Shown here: positions 6,096 to 14,656 of the stretch, piece by piece | Numbering within the stretch: position 1 is the first letter of the stretch | How the letters are laid out: each line of letters starts with the position of its first letter | DNA from: UBA1275 sp038124025 | GTDB lineage: Bacteria; Bacteroidota; Rhodothermia; Balneolales; Balneolaceae | NCBI GenBank assembly: GCA_038124025.1 | Contig: JAYPBC010000031.1 | Location: 1-22,044 of the forward strand | Reading direction: 5' to 3' | DNA: 22,044 nt | Translations under genes and position numbers: made by a program | Notes under the pieces: generated by a model | Told to the model about the DNA's origin: nothing | Database searches by the model: none | Seen by the model: the letters and a program-made list of their open reading frames with translations, nothing else

Positions 6096-8087
6096 ATGGA
6101 AAATGAAAAAATGAATGGACAATCAACAAAGTCAAAAAGTGAATCTGATTCCTCGGAAAAAGTAAAAGAGGTCGATCAAGTTGAGTTGAAAGACCAAACT
6201 GACGAGCAAGAGTCTATATCTACCTCTGAACCCGAAGCGACTACTGAGCAAGTTGTAACGAAAGAGTCAGAGACTACAACTGACGAACCTGAGGCGACCA
6301 CTGAGCAAGAAGCTACTGACGAACCTGAGGCCACTCCTGAATTTGAGACTCCTCCTGAACCCGAGGCCACGAAAGACTACACGGATCAATCAACCAGTGA
6401 ATCTGGTGAAAACGCAGGTTCTTATTATCAAAAAATACGTCAAAAGGCCGAAGAATTTGTTCTGCAACCTGATTGGGCGTTCGTTTCAAATGAACTAGCT
6501 AATTTAGCTTTGAAGATTTCAGAGGGCCCAGAACCTGATTCTGAGGATGCCAAGCAGGCAATTGCTGCTTTTCAACTACTCAGAGATGAATTTGAAGGTC
6601 GAAAAAAGATGCACTTTGAAGAGTTGAATCAAAAAAGAGCCGACAATTTAGAGCGTAAGAAAAAAATACTGAAACAACTCTCCGACCTGGTTGAAGCACA
6701 GAACTGGACGGCAACAAAAGAGATTAGAACCATTCAGCAACAATGGGAACAAATTAAATTGCTCCCAGCCTCTGAAGTAGACGCATTAAACAAGCGTTTT
6801 GATACTCTAATCGAAGAGTTTGAGAATCACAAAGTTGATCGCTTGGTGAAAAAGCTTCAAAAAGAGGAGGAAAATCTAACGCTAAAATTACTCTTGCTAG
6901 AAAAAATACAAGAGCTCAATAAAAAGGCAGACCATGCCACGGCAGATTTTACAGCACTGAATGATGAACTCCAAGACTTACAGAACCAATGGCGTAAAGT
7001 TGGGCGAGTACCTTTAGATCGAAACCAGCCTACATGGGATCAATTTTATTCAGCATTAGATACATTCAATGAACTCAGATACAAACATGATACAGCTTAC
7101 CGGAATTCGGTAGAGAAGGCGCTTCAAAAAAAGCAAAAGCTTATCAAAGAGGCAGAATCGCTGCTTGATATGGAAGATTTAGCGGATGCCGCGAGAAGAG
7201 TCAATAAACTCCATAAACTTTGGAAGAAAACGGGGAATCTTCCTCAAAAAGAGGAGAATGAGTTATGGGATGCCTTTAAGGCAGCAACGGATGCTTTTAA
7301 CGATAAGAAGTCAGAAAATTTAGAAGAATTACGGGCTATAGAACAAAAAAATTATGAGCTCAAACTTGCCTTAGTTAAGCAGGCAATTTCCATCAAAGAA
7401 GCTGAGAACAATGAGAAAGGTCATCAGAAAATGCAAGACCTTATGGCTCAATGGAAAAAGATAGGTCCGGTCCCAAGAAAAAAATCATCTAAAATTTGGA
7501 AGCAATTTAAAGAAGTGATGGATGATTTTTATGATAAAAGAAGGGAGCATTTCAAGGATGTCCGAAAAACCCACAAAGAAAACTTAAAAAAGAAAAATGA
7601 GATTATTGAGCAACTCAATGCTCTAGTTGATCATGAGGACCCGGCAATAGCTGTACAAGAAGCAAAGAAGTTGCAGGATGCGTTTAAAGAAATTGGTCAC
7701 GTCCCAATTAAGCTTAAAAACAAGATTTGGAAAGATTATCGAGAAGTATGTGACAAAATTTATGGTAATTATAGATCGTCAGGAACTGATTTGGGAATGG
7801 AGAGAAAGCTGGCTTCTAAAGGCCTCGACCCGTCGGCTCGAAAAGAAGTAATCTCATCTCAGAAAAAGTTGGATGCGGCGATGAAAACCATAACGGCATT
7901 AGAAGGAGAAATTATCCAGTATCAAGAGGCCAAAACGTATTTTAAGCCTACTAATAAAGGAAACGCTTTATTGGATGATTTAGACAACAAAATCGCATCA
8001 GCTAAGAATAAGTTAGATCAAAAGCATGCAGAGGCCTTCGAACTCAAAAAAGCAATTGACCTCTTAAAAAATAATGGTTCGGAATAA
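6096..8087 (+). CDS. DUF349 repeat protein with acidic N-terminal extension
   Basis: A 663-residue, highly charged, mostly helical cytoplasmic protein. Five DUF349 repeats can be read at about residues 198-250, 287-330, 360-405, 441-490 and 518-565, each with the core W-x(3)-(G/L)-x-(V/L)-P pattern; the clearest are QWRKVGRVP, LWKKTGNLP and QWKKIGPVP. The first 105 residues are low-complexity and acidic, built on repeats of EPEAT, and are likely disordered. The C-terminal 80 residues form a predicted coiled coil (KLDAAMKTITALEGEIIQY). The function of DUF349 is not established. The start at ATG 6096 is supported by GGAG at 6080. It stands as a single gene, 82 bases or more from its neighbours. 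Confidence 0.93.
   Translation: MENEKMNGQSTKSKSESDSSEKVKEVDQVELKDQTDEQESISTSEPEATTEQVVTKESETTTDEPEATTEQEATDEPEATPEFETPPEPEATKDYTDQSTSESGENAGSYYQKIRQKAEEFVLQPDWAFVSNELANLALKISEGPEPDSEDAKQAIAAFQLLRDEFEGRKKMHFEELNQKRADNLERKKKILKQLSDLVEAQNWTATKEIRTIQQQWEQIKLLPASEVDALNKRFDTLIEEFENHKVDRLVKKLQKEEENLTLKLLLLEKIQELNKKADHATADFTALNDELQDLQNQWRKVGRVPLDRNQPTWDQFYSALDTFNELRYKHDTAYRNSVEKALQKKQKLIKEAESLLDMEDLADAARRVNKLHKLWKKTGNLPQKEENELWDAFKAATDAFNDKKSENLEELRAIEQKNYELKLALVKQAISIKEAENNEKGHQKMQDLMAQWKKIGPVPRKKSSKIWKQFKEVMDDFYDKRREHFKDVRKTHKENLKKKNEIIEQLNALVDHEDPAIAVQEAKKLQDAFKEIGHVPIKLKNKIWKDYREVCDKIYGNYRSSGTDLGMERKLASKGLDPSARKEVISSQKKLDAAMKTITALEGEIIQYQEAKTYFKPTNKGNALLDDLDNKIASAKNKLDQKHAEAFELKKAIDLLKNNGSE
6281..6331 (+). 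repeat. Imperfect 36-base tandem repeat in DUF349 gene
   Basis: TGACGAACCTGAGGC occurs at 6281-6295 and again at 6317-6331, 36 bases apart, encoding the repeated TDEPEATTEQ/TDEPEATPEF peptide; a more diverged copy (CCTGAACCCGAGGCCAC) follows at 6354-6370. Repeats like this change copy number by slippage, so length should vary between strains. Confidence 0.75.
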
Positions 8088-8177
8088 TTAATAGCTTTTG
8101 TTATACTAATTTACATTAAGGTGTAAGTGATTAAACGTCAGTGTTTCAAGATCTTACTTAATTAATATGTGGGATTA

Positions 8178-9029
8178 ATGGTTGCAATAAAATTTTGGGG
8201 AGTTCGAGGTTCTACACCATGCGCTAACAGCGAAAACATGGTTTATGGGGGAAATACTTCATGCGTACAGATAACTGCGAGCCATTTAGATGAGCTTCTA
8301 GTACTAGACTGTGGTACTGGGATTAGGAATTTGGGTAACGACATCATAAAAAGAAAACAGTCGCTTCGAGGGCATATTTTTCTAACTCACCCGCATTGGG
8401 ATCATCTCCAGGGGTTTGCTTTTTTTAAGCCCTTTTACCATCCAGATGGGAGTTTTAACGTGCATTTGACTGCTCAACCTGGATTGAGTTGTAATGAGAT
8501 ATTACAAGGTCATTTTTCAAATACTTTTTTTCCAATCACCATGGATATGCTCTCCGCAGAAATGAAATGTACGAGTATTGGGGAGGGTATGTATGATTTT
8601 GGTGATTTTATTGTAGAAATGATGTGGGGTAGGCATACCATTCCAACCGGCATATTTAAGGTGACTATTGAAAATAAGGTCATTGTATATGCACCGGATA
8701 ACGAATTACCACATGATAATTCAGAAGATTCCAAAACCTTTATAGAAAAATTTCAATCTTTTATACAAGGTGCAGATGTACTCATACATGATGCACAATA
8801 CAATGAAGAAGAGTATAAACAACGAGTAGGTTGGGGGCATACAAACTGGGAAAAGCTTCTTGAGCTCACAAAAGATTCTCAAATTAAACAGTTGTACTTA
8901 ACGCATCATGACCCTGATAATACCGACGCCGACTTAGAGAAAAGATGTGATCAGATTCAATCGGAGTACGGAAGCGCATATGAGCTAATCACTCTAGCCC
9001 GAGATAAAATGGTCGTTGAACTGACCTAA
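8178..9029 (+). CDS. Metallo-beta-lactamase-fold hydrolase
   Basis: A 283-residue cytoplasmic metal-dependent hydrolase of the branch that includes phosphodiesterase- and RNase Z-like proteins. It begins MVAIKFWGVRGSTPC, followed by YGGNTSC and LDCGTGIRNLG, all typical of this group. The metal-binding motif HPHWDH occupies residues 71-76, with further likely ligands in GRHTIP, in DAQYNEEE (aspartate bridging the metals) and in LTHHDPDN. All ligands are present, so it should be active. A GTG at 8169 would add three residues (MGL), but the ATG at 8178 starts exactly where relatives start and has GGGA just before it, so I chose it. Substrate is unknown; such proteins act on cyclic nucleotides, RNA ends or phosphonate esters. 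It appears to be a single-gene unit. Confidence 0.92.
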   Translation: MVAIKFWGVRGSTPCANSENMVYGGNTSCVQITASHLDELLVLDCGTGIRNLGNDIIKRKQSLRGHIFLTHPHWDHLQGFAFFKPFYHPDGSFNVHLTAQPGLSCNEILQGHFSNTFFPITMDMLSAEMKCTSIGEGMYDFGDFIVEMMWGRHTIPTGIFKVTIENKVIVYAPDNELPHDNSEDSKTFIEKFQSFIQGADVLIHDAQYNEEEYKQRVGWGHTNWEKLLELTKDSQIKQLYLTHHDPDNTDADLEKRCDQIQSEYGSAYELITLARDKMVVELT

Positions 9030-9170
9030 AGGTATGTTTTTCTGTAACACCCTATGATGCTGAGTTTTAATGTTATCTCATTATTAATTTAGGTCTTTTG
9101 AAGGTACACCCAGTTGTTTTATTTCGTATTTTTATAGATCGTAAATTTTTGGATTAACAACCACCACTTC

Positions 9171-11288
9171 TTGAAATCTTTTCTGCTACTTCTGAGTATG
9201 ACGCTCAGTGCGCAAATGGCTTTTTCTCAAGCGTCCTTTGAGCGTCTTGAAACCGATGCGGGTACTTTTGGGTTATCCATTACTAACTTTGGTACACTTG
9301 GAAAGCCCGACGTACGTACCAACCCTGAAGGTGGATTTAGCATGCGATATCCCACCAACACAGGCACCGAGCACTTATTTGAGGCCGGTATTTGGATAGG
9401 TGCTCTTTATAATCAATCTCAGTTAAGGGTTTCTACCGCGTCGGTTACTACTTCGGGTGGGTATGCGCGAGGTGGCGCAGGTTTTGAATTTACGGCGGAT
9501 GCCCCAGTTAGCCAGAGGAGTACCAATCCAAATGACGAATATTTTTCTCCTTTTTCTGTGGGTGAGCAAGACATAATTGCTCAATTTTCAGATAAACGCC
9601 GAGATATTAATGGGACCCCTATTAGTGGACATGATACCCCGTTATTTGCAGATGTGCGTTTGGAAAGCTATAACTGGAGTTTCCCTTTTACCGAGAATTT
9701 CACCATTCTGCGCTACGATATAACCAATAACAGTGATAAATACGCAGCCTCAGCTACTTGGGATAGTGTGTTTATTGGAATGTATGCGGACTTGGTAGTG
9801 CGAAATGTTAATTCCGCTACGGAAACAGGTGGTGCATTTTTTAACAAAAACGGTGTTGGATATCTAGATTCTCTTTATACTGCCTACGTATTTGATGCTG
9901 GTTCTCCAGATAATCCATCTATAAATACATATGGGGCAATGTCCATTATTGGCGCAGAGTATCGAGGACAATATTTCCACCCATCAAATGCAGATTATTT
10001 ATCAGAAAATGGCTACCGTGCTCCTTTTGTAACCCCTAGTTATTGGCTGTTTAGTTCAGGAACGGGGTTGTATGTGCGCCCTTCCAGTGATCAACAGCGC
10101 TACGAAAGAATGGCGGTACCCTTTCCAATGGATTCCGTCATTTTAGGTGAGACAGTCAGGGAACAACTACGTACGGATGGCCAAACTGGGAATGGTAATT
10201 ACATATCGATGTTATCGATGGGGCCTTTTAACCAGGTCGAGCCAGGGGAAACCATTTCTGTGTATTATGCATTTTCCGCTGCATTAAAACCTGATGAGTT
10301 CCAAGGCATTTCTGGTAAAGAACTAGACAATGAGGACTCAAGGGTAGAGCTGACCAAAACCGTGAATGCGATTAACAAGGTATTCCAGGGTGAGGACAAG
10401 AACAATAACGGGGTGCTGGATGAAGGAGAAGATACCGATGGTAATGGTGACTTAACCCGCTATTTATTTCCAACTCCTCCTGATAACCCAAAAGTTAAAG
10501 TACAGCTAGAGACGGGTAAAGTGACTTTATATTGGGATAAAACAGCAGAACGCTCAAGAGATCGCGTTTCAGGAGAACAAGATTTTGAGGGGTACCGTAT
10601 TTACCGTTCAGAGCTTGGGGAAGATATTAATCCAAAGCCACGACTCATTAGAGAGTTTGATAATCCAGCAAATGCGGTTGGATTTAATACTGGTTTCGAT
10701 GAAGTTAAGCTTAGTGAGCCCGTACGTTTCGAGGGAGATACCACCACCTATTACTATGCTTATGAGCTGAACAATTTATTGAGTGGGTGGCAGTACCAAT
10801 TGTCAGTCACAGCCTTCGATAAGGGGAGCGACGAATTTGGAATAGAAGGATTGGAAAGTAGTGCCAATGTAAATGCAATTCGTGTCTTCCCAGGCACTCC
10901 AGCTAATGAGCAATTTGCAAGTGATGATCCTCAGTATCAAGTTGGAGTATATCCCAATCCTTACCGCCTCAACGCCGCGTGGGATGGACTGGCTGAAGGC
11001 GACCGTAAACTCTATTTTTATAATTTACCTGCAAGATCAGAAGTGCGTATATATACGGTTTCAGGCGACATTATTGCAGAATTTGAGCATGATGCCAGTA
11101 AGTATAATGGAAATATTGATTGGTTTCAGAATTATAGTGACGATCCGCGTGTTATGGCAGGCGGCGAACATGCTTGGGACTTACAATCCTCAGCAAATCA
11201 GATCTTAACCACGGGATTATACCTGTATTCCGTAAAAGACATAGCATCAGGAGAGGTGCAAACAGGTAAATTAGTAATCATAAAATAA
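9171..11288 (+). CDS. Exported protein with fibronectin III-like region and T9SS/FlgD-like C-terminal domain
   Basis: A 705-residue secreted protein. I accept the TTG start because it yields a textbook signal peptide MKSFLLLLSMTLSAQMAFSQ, whereas the next ATG (9198) removes its basic end; no ATG lies upstream before a stop at 9135. The mature N-terminal 380 residues are beta-rich and unrecognised. A calcium-loop-like segment DKNNNGVLDEGEDTDGNGD lies at about 409-427, followed by a fibronectin III-like domain (about 440-575, with YWDK and YRIYRSE). The last 110 residues begin VGVYPNPYR and end TGLYLYSVKD...GKLVIIK, a FlgD-like/T9SS sorting-type fold, so export to the surface by T9SS is inferred. 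It precedes the lamin-tail gene by 11 bases. No enzymatic motif is visible; an adhesin or matrix role is possible. Confidence 0.85.
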   Translation: MKSFLLLLSMTLSAQMAFSQASFERLETDAGTFGLSITNFGTLGKPDVRTNPEGGFSMRYPTNTGTEHLFEAGIWIGALYNQSQLRVSTASVTTSGGYARGGAGFEFTADAPVSQRSTNPNDEYFSPFSVGEQDIIAQFSDKRRDINGTPISGHDTPLFADVRLESYNWSFPFTENFTILRYDITNNSDKYAASATWDSVFIGMYADLVVRNVNSATETGGAFFNKNGVGYLDSLYTAYVFDAGSPDNPSINTYGAMSIIGAEYRGQYFHPSNADYLSENGYRAPFVTPSYWLFSSGTGLYVRPSSDQQRYERMAVPFPMDSVILGETVREQLRTDGQTGNGNYISMLSMGPFNQVEPGETISVYYAFSAALKPDEFQGISGKELDNEDSRVELTKTVNAINKVFQGEDKNNNGVLDEGEDTDGNGDLTRYLFPTPPDNPKVKVQLETGKVTLYWDKTAERSRDRVSGEQDFEGYRIYRSELGEDINPKPRLIREFDNPANAVGFNTGFDEVKLSEPVRFEGDTTTYYYAYELNNLLSGWQYQLSVTAFDKGSDEFGIEGLESSANVNAIRVFPGTPANEQFASDDPQYQVGVYPNPYRLNAAWDGLAEGDRKLYFYNLPARSEVRIYTVSGDIIAEFEHDASKYNGNIDWFQNYSDDPRVMAGGEHAWDLQSSANQILTTGLYLYSVKDIASGEVQTGKLVIIK

Positions 11289-11299
11289 CCCTAATAACT

Positions 11300-14200
11300 A
11301 TGAATAAGGCTACAAATAATATGTTAAAGCAAGGATTGTTAGCAATGCTTGTTATGCTAGTAAGTGCTGGGTCTGCCCTTGCACAACAAAGCTTGTTTTT
11401 CTCTGAATACATTGAAGGTGGAGGTAACAATAAGGCTTTTGAAATTTTCAATCCAACAGATGATGATATAGATCTAGGTAATTATATAATCCTCGGTAAT
11501 TATAATGGGAATCCTTTTAATGATACTACAAGATTCCCAATGGGTACAATTATCAAGTCTATGGAAGTCTATGTTATTGGACATTCAAATGCAGCTGATG
11601 AAATAAAAAATGCTGCAGATACATTAATTGTTAGCGCATTTGATGGAGGTGATTCTTATTTGATTGTCCATAACGGTGATGATGCTCGAGCACTAGTGCA
11701 TATTGAAGGTTCAGATTCAACCATTGTTGACATGTTCGGTACACCAGAAGAAGATCCAGGCAGTGGTTGGGATGTTGCGGGTGTTTCAGCAGGGACAAAA
11801 GATCATACTCTTGTTCGTAAATCAATAATTAAATCAGGCAATCCAGTTCCCTTAGCATCATTTGGTGTGGGTAAAATGTCTTCTGAGTGGGAGGTATATG
11901 ACAAGGATGACTTAACTTTCATAGGTACACATAATTTTGGGAGCTCTACAACTATAAGAGATTTGAATACATATCCTGGTATCACTGAGTTTGCAGTTGA
12001 TGCAATTCAAAATCATCCCTTGAGAGGTGAGACACAAACATACACAGCAGTAATTACATCTTATCCAAAGAGCTCTGGTCTTTCTAATCCTAGAGACTCA
12101 GATAATGATGGGGTTATTGATGCAATATCTCGAATTCACGTATTTGTTACAGATACGCATGCAGTATCTATGGGTCGTGAAGGTATGTCAATTCAATTAG
12201 TAGAATCAGATTACACTTTACTTGATTCATATGTTCGTGGCGACATCATTACCTTCGATGCTACGCTTGGATTTTATAACGGAACAGCTCAAGTAGCTGT
12301 TGATAATGTAACTCTAGTTGGTAATGTAAATGCTGATTTTACTCAGTATGCATCTCTATTGGAGCCATGGGAAGTTCCAATGAGCGATCTCAATGTGTTT
12401 ACAGGTACAGAACTATACATGAATATTGAGGGATACTTAAAATACAATGGCGCCTATGTTAAGTTTCCATCAGCTACAGTAACCCAAGCAGGTGAATTTA
12501 ATGGCCGTGTTGATTGGGCAGTAAATCAAGGCGGTTCTCGAATGTATGTGTATGATACATCTCTTAGGTTTAGAAATGATCATGCCATAGGTGCAGAGGG
12601 ATATATTCCAAGCTATAATGCACGAAGAATAGATGGTGAAGATGGGTTATTTGTAGCACCTGCTTCTGGAGCAAATGTAGACATTAGTGGATTTGTTAAT
12701 TACGTGGGTGATGATCCTGATGGTTTAGTCCCAGATGGTAATGGCGCATTATCAATTAATCCTTTCGAGGATGGTGTTGTATGGTTAAATGAAACCCGTT
12801 TTGTGGATGGTCAAGATGTTGGTGGAACTACTTTTAGTTGGCCAAATGACATAGTTGTTAACGGTTTACCTCCTGTATTCTCTAACATTATGCTGTCAGA
12901 TTCCTCCATTACATCTACCGATGAAGTGACAGTAAGTGCCGTTATTGTAGGAACAGAGGGGGCTACTATCACTGAAGTAACACTTACTTATAGTGCCAGC
13001 GGTAAAGATTCAACGGTAGCCATGACTAACACTGCTGGTGATACTTATGAATTTACTCTACCTGCTTTTCCTAATTTCTCTGCTGTTTCTTTTCATTTAG
13101 AAGCCAAAGATTCTAACGGGTTAACTGGTCGTGCCCCACTTTCTGGTGGGTTTAATTTCTTCGTTCAAGATGAGCCAATTACCACCATTGAGTTTTTACA
13201 GAAAACAGGAGATGGCCAGGCTGGCGATAGTCCGCTTTATGGTTTGGGTGATTTACCAGTAGATATTAATGCTACTGTTGTGGCAAGCGCCGTTACCGAT
13301 GGATTTATTGTAATTCAGGATAAGGCTTCCGCTTGGTCAGGTATATTTGTTGAGCAGGACGATGCTACTTCTGCCTTAGTACAAGGAGATATTATCAACA
13401 TCACTAATTTAGCGACTAACGAAACCTACGGTGTCACTTCAGCTATTCTTAATGAGTTCACCAAAATAGGAACAAACGCTGAAATGGATACCTTAGCATT
13501 AGCTGCAAATACTACAGATGTTGTTGATAACTTTGAAGCACACGAAGGTATGCTCTTAAGTCTAGATAATGTTGAAGTTTTATCAAATCAGGCAGATTTC
13601 CCCAGAGATTTTGGTGAATGGGAAATAGGGACTACTGATAGTGGTTTAGAAGTAGGTCAAGGTTTACGTGTGGACGATAATGTAAATTTTGGATCGACTA
13701 CCTATAGTTCTGATTTGAATGATCATGTAAAAATTGGTGCCATGATTGATAACTTCACAGGAGTTTTACACTACAGTTATGGGAATCCAAAAATGATCAT
13801 GCGTAATATTGAGGATGTTACTTCTTCTGACTGGACGGTGCCAATGACGGACTTTATATTAAAGACACCAGATGAAGGTGCTACAATTGTAGCAGATGCT
13901 GATGTTACACCAACTTGGTCAGCCACGATTGATTATGATGGTAATACTGTCAGATACGAAAAAGTACTCTATCTCCCAGATTCAACTGAATTTTTTGCTG
14001 CTCCATCTAATAATGATGGACTAGACACAGAGATTACTGTGCCAGCTACGTTATTAGATGAGCTTTTAGTTTCTGCGGGTGTTGGTGATGGTGAAAGTGT
14101 CACATTGCTCTGGAATGTTCGAGTTAACGATGGTGTAGATACATTGGCTGTCTCTAGTGGATATGATGTAGATACTAACACCTTTACTCCTATTTACAGA

Positions 14201-14521
14201 ACAGCCACATTTACCAACAGTGCGTCGGTTAATAATGAGGCGATTGCGGGACTTCCTGAGAAGTTTGACCTCAAGCCTAACTATCCTAACCCATTTAACC
14301 CAAGTACTCAGATCGCTTTCGATCTACCTGAGTCTGCGGATGTTCGCCTCACGGTGTTTGATGTGTTGGGTCGCCAGGTGGCAACGCTTATTAATCAGTC
14401 TATGAAAGCTGGAACGCATACGGTTAGTTTCGATGCGCAACGTCTAGCTAGTGGCGTCTACATCTATCGTTTAGAAGCGGGTAACTTTAGTATGACTCGC
14501 AACATGATGTTGATTAAATAA
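11300..14521 (+). CDS. Secreted multidomain protein: lamin tail, OB-like and Ig-like domains, T9SS type A C-terminus
   Basis: A 1073-residue exported protein. The signal peptide ends ALA before Gln29. Residues about 30-150 form a lamin-tail domain (FSEYIEGGGNNKAFEIFNP). Beta-barrel OB-like segments follow at about 247-341 and 625-740 (the second with GFIVIQDKASAWSGIFV), an Ig-like domain at about 533-617, and a SusE-like Ig module at about 850-975. Residues 983-1073 are a classic T9SS type A sorting domain (YPNPFNPSTQIAF, VFDVLGRQVATL, LASGVYIYRLE, NMMLIK). Lamin-tail and OB domains usually accompany extracellular nucleases, but no endonuclease/exonuclease/phosphatase catalytic domain is present, so it may bind nucleic acid or act as a scaffold. 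The DNA of the first third is markedly more AT-rich than the C-terminal domain. It is co-transcribed with the gene upstream and followed by a terminator. Confidence 0.9.
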   Translation: MNKATNNMLKQGLLAMLVMLVSAGSALAQQSLFFSEYIEGGGNNKAFEIFNPTDDDIDLGNYIILGNYNGNPFNDTTRFPMGTIIKSMEVYVIGHSNAADEIKNAADTLIVSAFDGGDSYLIVHNGDDARALVHIEGSDSTIVDMFGTPEEDPGSGWDVAGVSAGTKDHTLVRKSIIKSGNPVPLASFGVGKMSSEWEVYDKDDLTFIGTHNFGSSTTIRDLNTYPGITEFAVDAIQNHPLRGETQTYTAVITSYPKSSGLSNPRDSDNDGVIDAISRIHVFVTDTHAVSMGREGMSIQLVESDYTLLDSYVRGDIITFDATLGFYNGTAQVAVDNVTLVGNVNADFTQYASLLEPWEVPMSDLNVFTGTELYMNIEGYLKYNGAYVKFPSATVTQAGEFNGRVDWAVNQGGSRMYVYDTSLRFRNDHAIGAEGYIPSYNARRIDGEDGLFVAPASGANVDISGFVNYVGDDPDGLVPDGNGALSINPFEDGVVWLNETRFVDGQDVGGTTFSWPNDIVVNGLPPVFSNIMLSDSSITSTDEVTVSAVIVGTEGATITEVTLTYSASGKDSTVAMTNTAGDTYEFTLPAFPNFSAVSFHLEAKDSNGLTGRAPLSGGFNFFVQDEPITTIEFLQKTGDGQAGDSPLYGLGDLPVDINATVVASAVTDGFIVIQDKASAWSGIFVEQDDATSALVQGDIINITNLATNETYGVTSAILNEFTKIGTNAEMDTLALAANTTDVVDNFEAHEGMLLSLDNVEVLSNQADFPRDFGEWEIGTTDSGLEVGQGLRVDDNVNFGSTTYSSDLNDHVKIGAMIDNFTGVLHYSYGNPKMIMRNIEDVTSSDWTVPMTDFILKTPDEGATIVADADVTPTWSATIDYDGNTVRYEKVLYLPDSTEFFAAPSNNDGLDTEITVPATLLDELLVSAGVGDGESVTLLWNVRVNDGVDTLAVSSGYDVDTNTFTPIYRTATFTNSASVNNEAIAGLPEKFDLKPNYPNPFNPSTQIAFDLPESADVRLTVFDVLGRQVATLINQSMKAGTHTVSFDAQRLASGVYIYRLEAGNFSMTRNMMLIK

Positions 14522-14541
14522 TTTTATATAAATCAAATTTT

Positions 14542-14579
14542 GAGATGGGAGTGGAAGCTCTCATCTCATCTTTCTTTCT
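14542..14579 (+). terminator. Intrinsic terminator
   Basis: GAGATGGGAG (14542-14551) pairs with CTCTCATCTC (14558-14567), ten pairs with one G-T, around loop TGGAAG. It is followed by the T-rich tract ATCTTTCTTTCT. It lies 20 bases after the lamin-tail gene and separates the two plus-strand blocks of the envelope locus. Confidence 0.8.
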
Positions 14580-14606
14580 CTAAATACTATTTTCAACCAA
14601 TAGAGA

Positions 14607-14631
14607 TTTGAGTTTCTGAAGCTTACTCAAA
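14607..14631. promoter_or_regulatory. Perfect 7-bp inverted repeat before the receptor operon
   Basis: TTTGAGT (14607-14613) and ACTCAAA (14625-14631) are exact inverted copies separated by 11 bases. Centre-to-centre spacing of 18 bases is compatible with a dimeric repressor or activator site, or with a leader hairpin. It is in the 135-base gap between the terminated upstream gene and the lipoprotein start, where the operon promoter must lie. Confidence 0.4.
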
Positions 14632-14656
14632 CAAAAAATATTCGATTCAATTGATC

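Noticed and set aside
6281..6370. CRISPR-like or regulatory repeats
   Set aside because: The repeats keep the reading frame, have diverged copies, no unique spacers and encode an acidic tail.
8169..8177. GTG start for the metallo-beta-lactamase-fold protein
   Set aside because: The ATG three codons later matches the usual family N-terminus and has GGGA before it.
13969..14181. Minus-strand open frame in the lamin-tail gene, Ser/Thr-rich
   Set aside because: Low-complexity antisense of Asp/Gly/Val-rich beta domain; no ribosome binding site.
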